Origin: Chloroflexota bacterium
Lineage (GTDB): Bacteria; Chloroflexota; Anaerolineae; Anaerolineales; Villigracilaceae
Assembly (NCBI GenBank): GCA_021787595.1
Contig: JAJYLQ010000017.1
Span: forward strand, 41,300 to 105,299
Reading direction: 5' to 3'
DNA length: 64,000 bases
The stretch's first letter is position 1; each line of letters opens with the position of its first letter. The position numbers and the translations under genes are program-made. The notes beneath the pieces are model-generated. The model saw nothing but the letters and a program-made list of their open reading frames with translations, was not told the DNA's origin and searched no databases. Positions 52,580-60,086 of the stretch are shown piece after piece.

Positions 52580-53587
52580 ATGGATTGGAATAATCAAGTC
52601 GTCCTCGTCACTGGCGGAACCGGTTCGTTCGGCAAGAAATTCATCGAGATCATGCTGAGGGATTTTCAGCCGAAGAAAATGATCGTGTTCAGCCGCGACG
52701 AGTTGAAGCAGCATGAAATGCAGGCTGGCGGATTCAATCATCCATCCCTGCGCTATTTCATTGGCGATATACGCGACCGCGAGCGCCTCGTGCGTGCCAT
52801 GCACGGCGTGGATATCGTTGTCCATGCCGCGGCGTTGAAGCAGGTTCCAACCTGCGAATACAATCCGATGGAGGCCATCAAAACCAACATCATGGGGACG
52901 GCAAATGTCGTCGAGGCCGCGCTGGATGCGGGCGTGAAAAAAGTCATGGCGCTCAGCACGGATAAAGCCGTCAACCCGGTCAATCTTTATGGCGCGACCA
53001 AACTCGCGGCGGAGAAGCTGACCGTTCAAAGCAACGCCTACGCCGCGGGTACGGCGACCCGCTATTCGTGCGTCCGGTACGGGAACGTCGTTGGGAGTCG
53101 CGGCTCGGTCGTTCCCGTCTTCCTCAAACAGCGCCAGAACGGCAGCGTCACCATCACCGATGCCCGCATGACGCGCTTCTGGCTTTCGCTCGAACAGGGC
53201 GTCCGTTTTGTCATTGCCTGCATCGAACGCATGCACGGCGGCGAAGTTTTCGTGCCAAAGATTCCCAGCATGAAAGTGATTGACCTGGCGAAGGCCATCG
53301 CCCCGAAAGCAAAGGTCAATATCATCGGCATTCGCCCCGGCGAAAAACTGCATGAGGTGCTCATCTCGGAAGACGAGGCGCGCAACACGGTCGAGCTGGA
53401 TGATATGTTCATCGTGAAGCCGCCCGAAACCTTGTGGGAGCGCAATTTGCAATACGAGGGCCGGCCCCTGCCCGACGGTTATCGTTATTCAAGCGACAAT
53501 AACGCTGAATGGCTCGACATCGAGGGCATCAAAAAATTCATCGCGCCGTTTGAAAATTTATACGCGGTCGGAAAACTGGAAGGATAA
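52580..53587 (+). CDS. pseB: UDP-N-acetylglucosamine 4,6-dehydratase (inverting), PseB-like
   Basis: A 335-residue SDR converting UDP-GlcNAc to a 4-keto-6-deoxy-L-sugar, the first step toward pseudaminic acid or L-FucNAc. VVLVTGGTGSFGKKFIEIML binds NADP, VVHAAALKQVPTCEYNPMEA, ALSTDKAVNPVNLYGATKLA (the TDK triad version with Lys) and VRYGNVVGSRGSVVPVF are all typical of PseB. AAGGAG five bases upstream favours the ATG at 52580 over 52577. No PseC aminotransferase follows in this window. Confidence 0.92.
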   Translation: MDWNNQVVLVTGGTGSFGKKFIEIMLRDFQPKKMIVFSRDELKQHEMQAGGFNHPSLRYFIGDIRDRERLVRAMHGVDIVVHAAALKQVPTCEYNPMEAIKTNIMGTANVVEAALDAGVKKVMALSTDKAVNPVNLYGATKLAAEKLTVQSNAYAAGTATRYSCVRYGNVVGSRGSVVPVFLKQRQNGSVTITDARMTRFWLSLEQGVRFVIACIERMHGGEVFVPKIPSMKVIDLAKAIAPKAKVNIIGIRPGEKLHEVLISEDEARNTVELDDMFIVKPPETLWERNLQYEGRPLPDGYRYSSDNNAEWLDIEGIKKFIAPFENLYAVGKLEG

Positions 53588-53589
53588 AG

Positions 53590-53652
53590 CGTGTCAGGTG
53601 TCACGTGTCAAGTTCCACGTGCGCCTGACACTTGGCACTTGACACATGACAC
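53590..53652. repeat. Paired inverted heptad arrays without a gene
   Basis: The left array CGTGTCA GGTGTCA CGTGTCA AG faces the right array CTGACAC TTGGCAC TTGACAC ATGACAC. It looks like the two flanks of the 48.2-kb cassette joined without the four-helix-bundle gene. The ATG of the next gene is inside the last unit. Confidence 0.75.
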
Positions 53653-54572
53653 GAATCTTGATCACCGGCGCAAGCGGACTGCTCGGACTCAACCTGGCTT
53701 TGGACGCTTGCCGCGCACATGAAATCATTGGTGTGGACCGTAACACGCTGACAGGCGTGCCCTTCAAAGTGATCAGCACCGATCTTTTCGCCCCGAATGC
53801 GGTCTACCGCGTCTTGAACGAATCCCACCCTGACGCGGTGATCCACTGCGCGGCGCTGGCCGGAGTTGATTCCTGTGAGGATCAACCCGATCTGGCGCGC
53901 CGGACGAACGCCGAACTCCCAGCCCGGTTTGCGGATGAATGTGCGCGCCGAAAGATTCGACTCATTCACATTTCCACTGATGCGGTCTTCGATGGTCAAA
54001 AGGATGGCTCTTACATTGAAAGTGATCTCCCCAATCCCTTGAGCCTCTACGCGCAGACCAAATACGAAGGTGAGAAAGCTGTTTTACAGATCAACCCGCT
54101 GGCAATCGTGGCACGCGTCAATTTTTATGGCTGTTCATTGAACGGCAGGCGGAGCATAGCCGAATTCTTCGTCAATAATTTGAGCAGCGGCAAAAACGTC
54201 AACGGCTTTACGGATGTAATTTTCTGTCCGATGTGGGTCAATCATCTCGCTGCGTTACTGATTCAAATGCTGGAACGCGGCTTGCACGGCCTGTATCACA
54301 CCGTCGGCGCGCAGGCGATGAGCAAATATCAGTTCGGCGTGGAGATCGCGCGCAAGTTCGGGCTGAGGGAAAGCCTCATTTCGCCGCAGTCCGTTGAAAC
54401 GTCCGGTTTGAGCGCCCCGCGTTCCCACAATTTATGGCTGTCTACCCACAAATTGTCCACCGATTTGGGGCCGGCAATCCCCAATTTCTCAACAGGACTG
54501 GACGCGTTTTATACACAATACCAGCAGGGTTATCCACAGAAAATCCGCAGTTATTCACAGGAACAAGAATGA
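53646..54572 (+). CDS. RmlD-like NAD(P)-dependent reductase (nucleotide-sugar SDR)
   Basis: A 308-residue SDR of the dTDP-4-dehydrorhamnose reductase type. RILITGASGLLGLNLALDA is the nucleotide motif, VIHCAALAGVDSCEDQPDLA the next strand, HISTDAVFDGQKDGSYIE carries Ser-Thr-Asp and LSLYAQTKYEGEKAVL the YxxxK. It probably reduces the 4-keto group of a deoxy sugar, perhaps the PseB product. Its ATG is part of a heptad unit. Three DnaA-box-like sequences lie in its last 60 bases. It overlaps the next gene by four bases. Confidence 0.82.
   Translation: MTRILITGASGLLGLNLALDACRAHEIIGVDRNTLTGVPFKVISTDLFAPNAVYRVLNESHPDAVIHCAALAGVDSCEDQPDLARRTNAELPARFADECARRKIRLIHISTDAVFDGQKDGSYIESDLPNPLSLYAQTKYEGEKAVLQINPLAIVARVNFYGCSLNGRRSIAEFFVNNLSSGKNVNGFTDVIFCPMWVNHLAALLIQMLERGLHGLYHTVGAQAMSKYQFGVEIARKFGLRESLISPQSVETSGLSAPRSHNLWLSTHKLSTDLGPAIPNFSTGLDAFYTQYQQGYPQKIRSYSQEQE
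54509..54559 (+). other. Three perfect DnaA-box 9-mers at exact 21-bp spacing
   Basis: TTATACACA (54509-54517), TTATCCACA (54530-54538) and TTATTCACA (54551-54559) all fit TTATNCACA in the same orientation, 21 bp (two helical turns, three heptads) apart. They lie inside the 3' end of the reductase gene. Weaker 7-of-9 matches occur at 54442, 54453 and 54486. No replication genes are near. Confidence 0.6.
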
Positions 54573-56212
54573 CAGATACAGCCCGAAGCCAAAGCGGCCT
54601 GAACCCGCGGCGCGTCCAGAATTGGATTGCGCTTGCGCTGGTTGTATCCTTCATCGCCTTTGGGATTCTGAGCGTCCAGAAAGTTTCGGTCACTTCGGAC
54701 GAGGCGCTTCATTACCGTTACGGGATGCAAATCCTGAACCTGAATTCGAAGCGCTTCGATGACAGCAAGATGCCGGTCACCGCGCTGAATGCTTTGCCAA
54801 AGAAAATTGCATCTTATTTTCCGAACAGCCCGCTGAATAATTTTCTGGATGATTTCTCCACCGCGCGGCTGATGACGATTCTGTTCTCGGCGCTTGTCGC
54901 GTATGTGGTCTTTCACTGGGCGCGCGAACTCTACGGATTTTATGCAGGCTTGGCGGCGTTGGTGCTGTACATTTTCGACCCGAACATCATCGCTCATTCC
55001 CAACTGGTCACGACGGATATTTACGTCACCGGCACGATTCTCTTTGCGTGTTATGGCATCTGGAAATTTGCGAACACCCGCCGCGTTCATGACGGGCTTT
55101 TGAGCGCGTTCACGCTGGGACTCAGCGAGATCGCCAAATACACATCCATTGTTTTGCTGCCGCTGTTCGTCCTCGCGCTGGTTCTTCACGATTTGCCTGC
55201 ACAGATTTCAGCGTATAAAGAAAATGGTTTGAAAGCAATTGGAAAATATGCAGGCCAATTAGCTCTTTATGTTGCAGCAGGCTGTTTGTCCATCTTTGTC
55301 ATTGTCAACGCGGCATTCCTGTTCAACCGTACTTTTGTGCCGCTGAACCAATATGTATTCCAATCTCACTTTTTTAGACGGCTTCAGAACGTTCCGGTCG
55401 TTCAGAATTTACGCGTGCCGTTTCCCTATCCATATTTGCAGGGATTGGACCGGACGGTCAACAACGAACAGACGGGAAAAAGTTTCGGGAACATTTATCT
55501 TCTCGGACAAATCCGCTCCGGGCATGGCTTTGCCGGATATTATTTTGTGGCATCGGCCTTGAAAGTGCCGATTGCCACGCTGCTGGTGATCATCGCTGCT
55601 TTCATCGTTTACGCCGTCAGCAAAAAGCGCAGGAAGACATTCCTCCAAAATGAAGTTTTCCTGTTCGTGCCGTTTTTGTTTTACACCGTCTACTTCAATT
55701 TCTTTTACGATGCCCAAATTGGATTCCGTTATTACATGGTGGTCTTCCCGTTGCTTTATGTGTTTGCTGGCAGTCTGTTCTCGAATTGGCCGGAATTTTC
55801 GAGAAAACGAAAAGCGGCGGTCTTTGCATTGTCGGTTTATTTGATCGCGTCCGTTCTGTCGTATTATCCTTTTTATCTTTCATATTTCAATGAGATTGTT
55901 TGGGATCGCAAGTATGCTTATAAATATCTGGCCGACTCGAACCTGGATTGGGGACAGGGGCAGGTTTACCTTTCGGATTATCTGGCCGCGCATCCGAACG
56001 CGGTTTACACCCCCGGCGGCGTTACGAGCGGCGAGATTGTCATCGGCGCCAGCGATCTGGTTGGTGTGACCACGTGGGGGAATCCGGACAAATACAAATG
56101 GCTGCGCGACAATTTCCAGCCGGCAAAAACGATTGCTTACGAATATTTGGTTTTCGACATCACGCCGCAGCAATTACAGCAGCTTTGTTCAACAACCAAC
56201 TATTGCCATTAG
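54569..56212 (+). CDS. GT39-type (PMT-like) membrane glycosyltransferase
   Basis: A 547-residue membrane protein with about 12 helices that resembles the GT39/PMT_2 family. The first loop has VSVTSDEALHYRYGMQ with the catalytic Asp-Glu, and the second has AALVLYIFDPNIIAHSQLVTTDIYVTG, also characteristic. Such enzymes move a sugar from a polyprenyl-phosphate donor to protein or glycan on the outer face. A late loop has LADSNLDWGQGQVYLSDYL, common in this group. The ATG at 54569 overlaps the preceding stop codon. Confidence 0.85.
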   Translation: MTDTARSQSGLNPRRVQNWIALALVVSFIAFGILSVQKVSVTSDEALHYRYGMQILNLNSKRFDDSKMPVTALNALPKKIASYFPNSPLNNFLDDFSTARLMTILFSALVAYVVFHWARELYGFYAGLAALVLYIFDPNIIAHSQLVTTDIYVTGTILFACYGIWKFANTRRVHDGLLSAFTLGLSEIAKYTSIVLLPLFVLALVLHDLPAQISAYKENGLKAIGKYAGQLALYVAAGCLSIFVIVNAAFLFNRTFVPLNQYVFQSHFFRRLQNVPVVQNLRVPFPYPYLQGLDRTVNNEQTGKSFGNIYLLGQIRSGHGFAGYYFVASALKVPIATLLVIIAAFIVYAVSKKRRKTFLQNEVFLFVPFLFYTVYFNFFYDAQIGFRYYMVVFPLLYVFAGSLFSNWPEFSRKRKAAVFALSVYLIASVLSYYPFYLSYFNEIVWDRKYAYKYLADSNLDWGQGQVYLSDYLAAHPNAVYTPGGVTSGEIVIGASDLVGVTTWGNPDKYKWLRDNFQPAKTIAYEYLVFDITPQQLQQLCSTTNYCH

Positions 56213-56228
56213 CAAAAGGAGATGCAAG

Positions 56229-57299
56229 ATGGAAATCAAAATTGGGAACCGTCTGATCGGGCCAAGTCATCCGACGTATTTCATCGCCGACATCGCCGCG
56301 AACCACGACGGCGACTTGGACCGAGCGAAGATGCTCATCCGCCTCGCGAAGGAAGCGGGAGCGGACGCGGCCAAATTCCAGAACTTCGACGCGCCGAAGA
56401 TTGTCTCCGATTACGGCTTCTCGCACATGAACAGCCAGGTCAGCCACCAGGCAGCGTGGAAGAAATCCGTTGTCGAAGTCTATCACGCGGCATCCATCCC
56501 GTTCGAGTGGAGTTTGACCTTGACGGAGGAGTGCAACGAGGCTGGCATTGATTATTTCTCCTCGCCGTATGATTTCAAAGCCATTGATTTCCTCGATCAA
56601 TATGTGCCGGTTTACAAAGCCGGTTCCGGCGAGATTGACTGGATCGAGGCGCTCGAACGCATGGCAAGCAAGGGCAAACCGCTTTTCGTCGCGACGGGTG
56701 CTTCGACGATTGGCGAAGTGCAGAAGGCCGTCCACGCGATCTTGAAGATCAACAAACAACTCGTGCTGATGCAATGCAACACCAATTACATGGCCAGTCC
56801 GAATAATTACGATCATCTCCACATCAATGTTCTCAAAACATACGCGGCGATGTTCCCGGATGTGATTCTTGGTTTGTCGGATCACACGCACGCGGTCGCA
56901 CCGATTCTCGGCGCGGTGACGCTGGGCGCGCGCGTCATCGAGCGCCACTTTACGGATAGCAACAACCGCGAAGGCCCCGACCATAAATTCGCGATGAATC
57001 CTGACAACTGGGCCAAGATGGTCGAGGAGACGCGTTTGCTCGAACGCGCGTTGGGAAGCCCGGACAAATTCATCGCGGACAACGAAAAGGATACGGCGGT
57101 TGTCCAGCGGCGCTGTCTGCGCGCGGCGCGAGACATCAAAGCCGGCGAAATCTTCACACGCGGGATGATTGACGTTCTGCGTCCCGCCACGCCCGGCGCG
57201 ATCAAACCGGATCAGATCGAAAATGTCATCGGAACAAAAGCGCTGCATGATTTCGAGTATGGACAGGAATTGCGCTGGACAGATCTCGGTTCGGTTTAA
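56229..57299 (+). CDS. N-acetylneuraminate / nonulosonate synthase (NeuB/PseI family)
   Basis: A 356-residue synthase condensing phosphoenolpyruvate with an N-acetyl-hexose to a nine-carbon acid. YFIADIAANHDGDLDRAKML is the NeuB-type N-terminus, DAAKFQNF the next strand, FSSPYDFKAIDFLD and YKAGSGEIDW are barrel motifs, VILGLSDHTHAVAP and RVIERHFTDSNNREGPDH carry metal and PEP ligands. The C-terminus (AARDIKAGEIFTRGMIDVLRP) is an antifreeze-like SAF domain. AGGAG lies upstream at good spacing. With PseB-like and SpsF-like enzymes it implies a sialic-acid-like sugar; which one is unclear. Confidence 0.92.
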   Translation: MEIKIGNRLIGPSHPTYFIADIAANHDGDLDRAKMLIRLAKEAGADAAKFQNFDAPKIVSDYGFSHMNSQVSHQAAWKKSVVEVYHAASIPFEWSLTLTEECNEAGIDYFSSPYDFKAIDFLDQYVPVYKAGSGEIDWIEALERMASKGKPLFVATGASTIGEVQKAVHAILKINKQLVLMQCNTNYMASPNNYDHLHINVLKTYAAMFPDVILGLSDHTHAVAPILGAVTLGARVIERHFTDSNNREGPDHKFAMNPDNWAKMVEETRLLERALGSPDKFIADNEKDTAVVQRRCLRAARDIKAGEIFTRGMIDVLRPATPGAIKPDQIENVIGTKALHDFEYGQELRWTDLGSV

Positions 57300-57300
57300 A

Positions 57301-57356
57301 AGTTACAGGTTGGCAAGTTGGAACGTTCAAACTTTCAAACGTTCCAACCTTTGACA
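57301..57356. repeat. Heptad-type array with 11-bp inverted arms
   Basis: AGTTACA GGTTGGC AAGTTGG AACGTTC AAACTTT CAAACGT TCCAACC TTTGACA. GTTGGAACGTT (57317-57327) and AACGTTCCAAC (57338-57348) pair exactly. It fills the gap between the synthase and the GT4 gene. Confidence 0.7.
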
Positions 57357-57358
57357 TC

Positions 57359-58471
57359 ATGAAGATTATCTATTTTTCCAAAGATTATTCCCCGCACGAT
57401 CATCGTTTCCTCGCCGCGCTGGCGGAAACGGATCACGAAGTTTTTTATTTAAAGTTGGAAAACGAAGCGCAGCAAATCGAAGACCGGCCTGTGCCGTCCA
57501 AAATCCAGCAAGTGTTGTGGGCGGGAGGACAAAATCGTTTTCGCTGGCGCGATGTGCCGCGTTTGACGCTCGATCTGAAACGCGTCATCAAAGAAATCAA
57601 ACCTGATTTGATTCATACAGGTCCGATTCAAACCTGCGCGTTTCTTGCGGCGCTCTCCGGCTTCCATCCCATCCTGACGATGTCATGGGGCTTCGACTTG
57701 ATGCAGGATGCCGAACGTAACGGATGGATGAAACAAATCACGCGTCACGTTTTACGCAACAGCGATTTCTTTACCAGCGACGCACAGGTAACGCGCGATA
57801 AAGCAGTTGCTTATGGAATGAATCCAGATCGCACGGTTGTCTTTCCGTGGGGCGTGGATTTGAATCATTTCAGTATGCGGAAGGCGGCAGGCAGAAGGCA
57901 GACAACCGTCCGCCGTCAACTGTCAACGGTCTTATTTTGCAATCGTTCGTGGGAATCGCGCTATGGCGTGGACGTTCTGGCAAAAGCATTTGTCAAGGTG
58001 GCGCAACAGTATCCACACGTCAGTTTGCTTTTGCTCAACAGCGGATCGCAGGCGCAGTTGCTTCGCAGCATTTTCATGAATGGCGGCGTATTGGATCGCG
58101 TCCAATTTGGCGGACAGGTCCCGCAAAAAGATTTGCCGCGCTGGTATCATATGGCTGACCTTTATATTTCGCCCTCGCACGTGGACGGCTCATCCGTGTC
58201 GCTGCTGGAGGCGCTGGCGTGCGGCCTGCCCGCCCTCGTCTCGGATATTCCGGCGAACAAAGAATGGATCCGCGACGGAGTCAACGGCTGGCTCTTCCGC
58301 GATGACGATCCAAACGATCTTGCCGGGAAGATTTTAACGGTGATGGCCCAAAGAGAAAGATTAACTGAAATTGGCCGCGCCGCCCGGAAGTCCGCGGAGG
58401 AACGGGCTGATTGGAAAAAGAATTTTGCGATCCTGCTTCACGCTTACGAAATGACCGTCGGTCTCAAATGA
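57359..58471 (+). CDS. GT4 family glycosyltransferase with heptad-encoded insertion
   Basis: A 370-residue GT-B enzyme. The start MKIIYFSKDYSPHDHRFLAA resembles NeuD/WbuB-type acceptor domains. The donor domain has LFCNRSWESRYGVDVLAKAF near residue 198, FGGQVPQKDLPRWYHMADLYI near 250 and SHVDGSSVSLLEALACGLPAL near 275. Between the linker and donor domain, residues 173-192 read RKAAGRRQTTVRRQLSTV and are encoded by eight consecutive 7-bp repeat units, an apparent insertion at a surface loop. The enzyme may remain active because the catalytic motifs are intact. Confidence 0.85.
   Translation: MKIIYFSKDYSPHDHRFLAALAETDHEVFYLKLENEAQQIEDRPVPSKIQQVLWAGGQNRFRWRDVPRLTLDLKRVIKEIKPDLIHTGPIQTCAFLAALSGFHPILTMSWGFDLMQDAERNGWMKQITRHVLRNSDFFTSDAQVTRDKAVAYGMNPDRTVVFPWGVDLNHFSMRKAAGRRQTTVRRQLSTVLFCNRSWESRYGVDVLAKAFVKVAQQYPHVSLLLLNSGSQAQLLRSIFMNGGVLDRVQFGGQVPQKDLPRWYHMADLYISPSHVDGSSVSLLEALACGLPALVSDIPANKEWIRDGVNGWLFRDDDPNDLAGKILTVMAQRERLTEIGRAARKSAEERADWKKNFAILLHAYEMTVGLK
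57877..57932. repeat. Eight-unit heptanucleotide array inside GT4 coding sequence
   Basis: GCGGAAG GCGGCAG GCAGAAG GCAGACA ACCGTCC GCCGTCA ACTGTCA ACGGTCT without interruption. A related word order (AACCGTC TACGGTC CGCTGTC CACGGTC) is inside the gene at 60087. Confidence 0.7.
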
Positions 58472-58484
58472 TTGGAGGCTCAAA

Positions 58485-58778
58485 ATGATCATCTCATTCG
58501 TGCTTGTGGTTGTCGTGACGATCCTGGCTGTCTATTTCAGCACTTTCAATCAAGCCGTCATTACCGTCAATCTCTTTGGCTATCTGGTGGAGGGACCGAC
58601 CGGTCTCTTCCTGATCGTCACATTGGGCATTGGCGCTTTGATCGGCATCCTGATCATGCTGCCTTCGGTGATCAGCCGCAGTTGGACGCTGATGAAACAC
58701 AAGCGCCGCGTGCGCGAGCTTGAGAACGCGGTTTCGTCTCGAAAACAAGTCGAGCCGGTCGAGGGCGAAGACCAGTGA
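58485..58778 (+). CDS. LapA-domain (DUF1049) membrane protein, copy 1
   Basis: A 97-residue protein with two helices (about 1-20 and 38-62) and a charged, coiled-coil-prone tail, the layout of the lipopolysaccharide assembly protein A (LapA/YciS) domain. ITVNLFGYLVEGPTGLFLIV matches the family loop before helix 2. In proteobacteria LapA regulates LPS synthesis; in this lineage the role is unknown. A second LapA-type gene follows. Confidence 0.75.
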   Translation: MIISFVLVVVVTILAVYFSTFNQAVITVNLFGYLVEGPTGLFLIVTLGIGALIGILIMLPSVISRSWTLMKHKRRVRELENAVSSRKQVEPVEGEDQ

Positions 58779-58840
58779 GCAGGTAAACAGATTGTGCCTG
58801 ACATGAAACTGGTGTACGTCCAAAATTCAAGGAGGTAAAC

Positions 58841-59179
58841 ATGACAATTGTTTATTTGATCGTGGCATTGGTGATCGCGCTCCTGGCGGTGGCCTTTGCA
58901 TTGCAGAACACAATGCCCATTGCCATTTCCTTTCTGGCGTGGACGGCCAAAGGCTCACTTTCCCTGGTCGTGCTGATCACGCTGGTCATCGGCATCGTGA
59001 TTGGTTTGCTTGTGCTGACTCCTTCTGCCATCAAAAATTCCTTTGCTGTTTCCCATCATCTCAAACGAATCGGCACGCTGGAAAAAGAGTTGGATGAGCA
59101 TAAAGCGAAAATCGCTGAATTGCAGAAATCCGAATCCGCTGCACCAACTTCGGAAGCTTCCGACCTTCAACAACAATGA
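58841..59179 (+). CDS. LapA-domain (DUF1049) membrane protein, copy 2
   Basis: A 112-residue protein with the same two-helix layout as its neighbour: VIALLAVAFALQNTMPIAIS, then LITLVIGIVIGLLVLTP, and a coiled-coil tail LKRIGTLEKELDEHKAKIAE. AGGAGG lies a few bases upstream. It overlaps the cytidylyltransferase gene by four bases, tying it to the glycan operon. Confidence 0.78.
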   Translation: MTIVYLIVALVIALLAVAFALQNTMPIAISFLAWTAKGSLSLVVLITLVIGIVIGLLVLTPSAIKNSFAVSHHLKRIGTLEKELDEHKAKIAELQKSESAAPTSEASDLQQQ

Positions 59180-59991
59180 AGCCGCGCGTTGCTGCCATCA
59201 TTCAGGGGCGGATGGGTTCGTCGCGCCTGCCAGGAAAGATTCTGGCAGACATCGCGGGACAGCCGATGCTGCAGCGCGTCTTCATTCGGACCTCGCGGGC
59301 GGCCACCGTTACCGAAACCGTTTTTGCCACGACAACGGATTCCACCGATAATCCCGTGGCGGAATATTGCGACTACAGCGGAATCCCTTTTACGCGCGGA
59401 AGTTTGTATGACGTGCTTGATCGTTATTATCAAGCTGCCAAAGAATTCAAAGCGGATATCGTTGTCCGCATCACAGCCGATTGCCCGGTGATTGACTCGG
59501 CGTTGATTGATGATGTTGTGAATATGGTAATTGGTAATTGGGGATTCGATTTCGCGGCGAATCGACTCCCGCCTCCATTTCATCGCACTTTCCCGATTGG
59601 CCTGGATACTGAAGTTTGCACCTTTGCGGCGTTGGAGCGCGCGTGGAAAGAAGCAACTGAACCTCAACAACGCGAACACGTGATGCCTTATTTCTACGAA
59701 GGCGTTGAACTGGTCACTGAAAACCGATCACTGCAAACTGGCATCTCCCCGCGCGGATTCAAAGTTGCGCTTCTTCATCACACCACTGATTTCGGCGATT
59801 ATCGCTGGACGGTGGACACACCCGAGGATTTGGAATTCATGCGTCAGGTGTACAGTCGCTTCGATGACCGCGATGATTTCTCGTGGAAGGATGTTTTGGA
59901 TTTGGTTCACAACGAGCCATCACTGATGGAAATCAATGCGAACGTTAAACATAAAACATTGAAAGATATTGATAAGCGCGCTCTCAAATGA
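59176..59991 (+). CDS. SpsF/PseF-like cytidylyltransferase
   Basis: A 271-residue nucleotidyltransferase resembling SpsF and acylneuraminate cytidylyltransferases, which form CMP-activated nonulosonic acids. AAIIQGRMGSSRLPGKILAD is the nucleotide-binding start, VFATTTDSTDNPVAEYC follows, and VVRITADCPVIDSALID is the conserved metal region. Short heptad-like units (GTAATTG twice, 59527-59540) are translated at residues 117-124. It would act after the NeuB/PseI-like synthase. It overlaps the LapA gene by four bases. Confidence 0.85.
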   Translation: MKPRVAAIIQGRMGSSRLPGKILADIAGQPMLQRVFIRTSRAATVTETVFATTTDSTDNPVAEYCDYSGIPFTRGSLYDVLDRYYQAAKEFKADIVVRITADCPVIDSALIDDVVNMVIGNWGFDFAANRLPPPFHRTFPIGLDTEVCTFAALERAWKEATEPQQREHVMPYFYEGVELVTENRSLQTGISPRGFKVALLHHTTDFGDYRWTVDTPEDLEFMRQVYSRFDDRDDFSWKDVLDLVHNEPSLMEINANVKHKTLKDIDKRALK

Positions 59992-60075
59992 TGTCATTGC
60001 GAGCGCCCGCAGGGCGCGTGGCAATCTCAGATAACCTTCAAATAGGAGATTGCTTCGCTTCGCTCGCAATGACAT
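59991..60075. repeat. TGTCATTGCGAG-type palindromic repeat
   Basis: It runs from atgtcattgcgagcgcccgc to cgcttcgctcgcaatgacat with inner gcaatctc/gagattgc. It shares its first base with the preceding stop codon and fills the spacer. Confidence 0.8.
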
Positions 60076-60086
60076 GCTGATAACTA

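Noticed and set aside
54421-54560. Replication origin
   Set aside because: DnaA boxes are present, but they lie inside a coding sequence with no dnaA, dnaN or AT-rich unwinding region nearby; reported only as a DnaA-box cluster.
56160-57248. Long antisense ORF (362 aa) opposite the NeuB/PseI-like gene
   Set aside because: It mirrors a clearly conserved enzyme, has no recognisable motifs and an unusual His/Arg/Asp-rich composition typical of antisense frames in this GC range.
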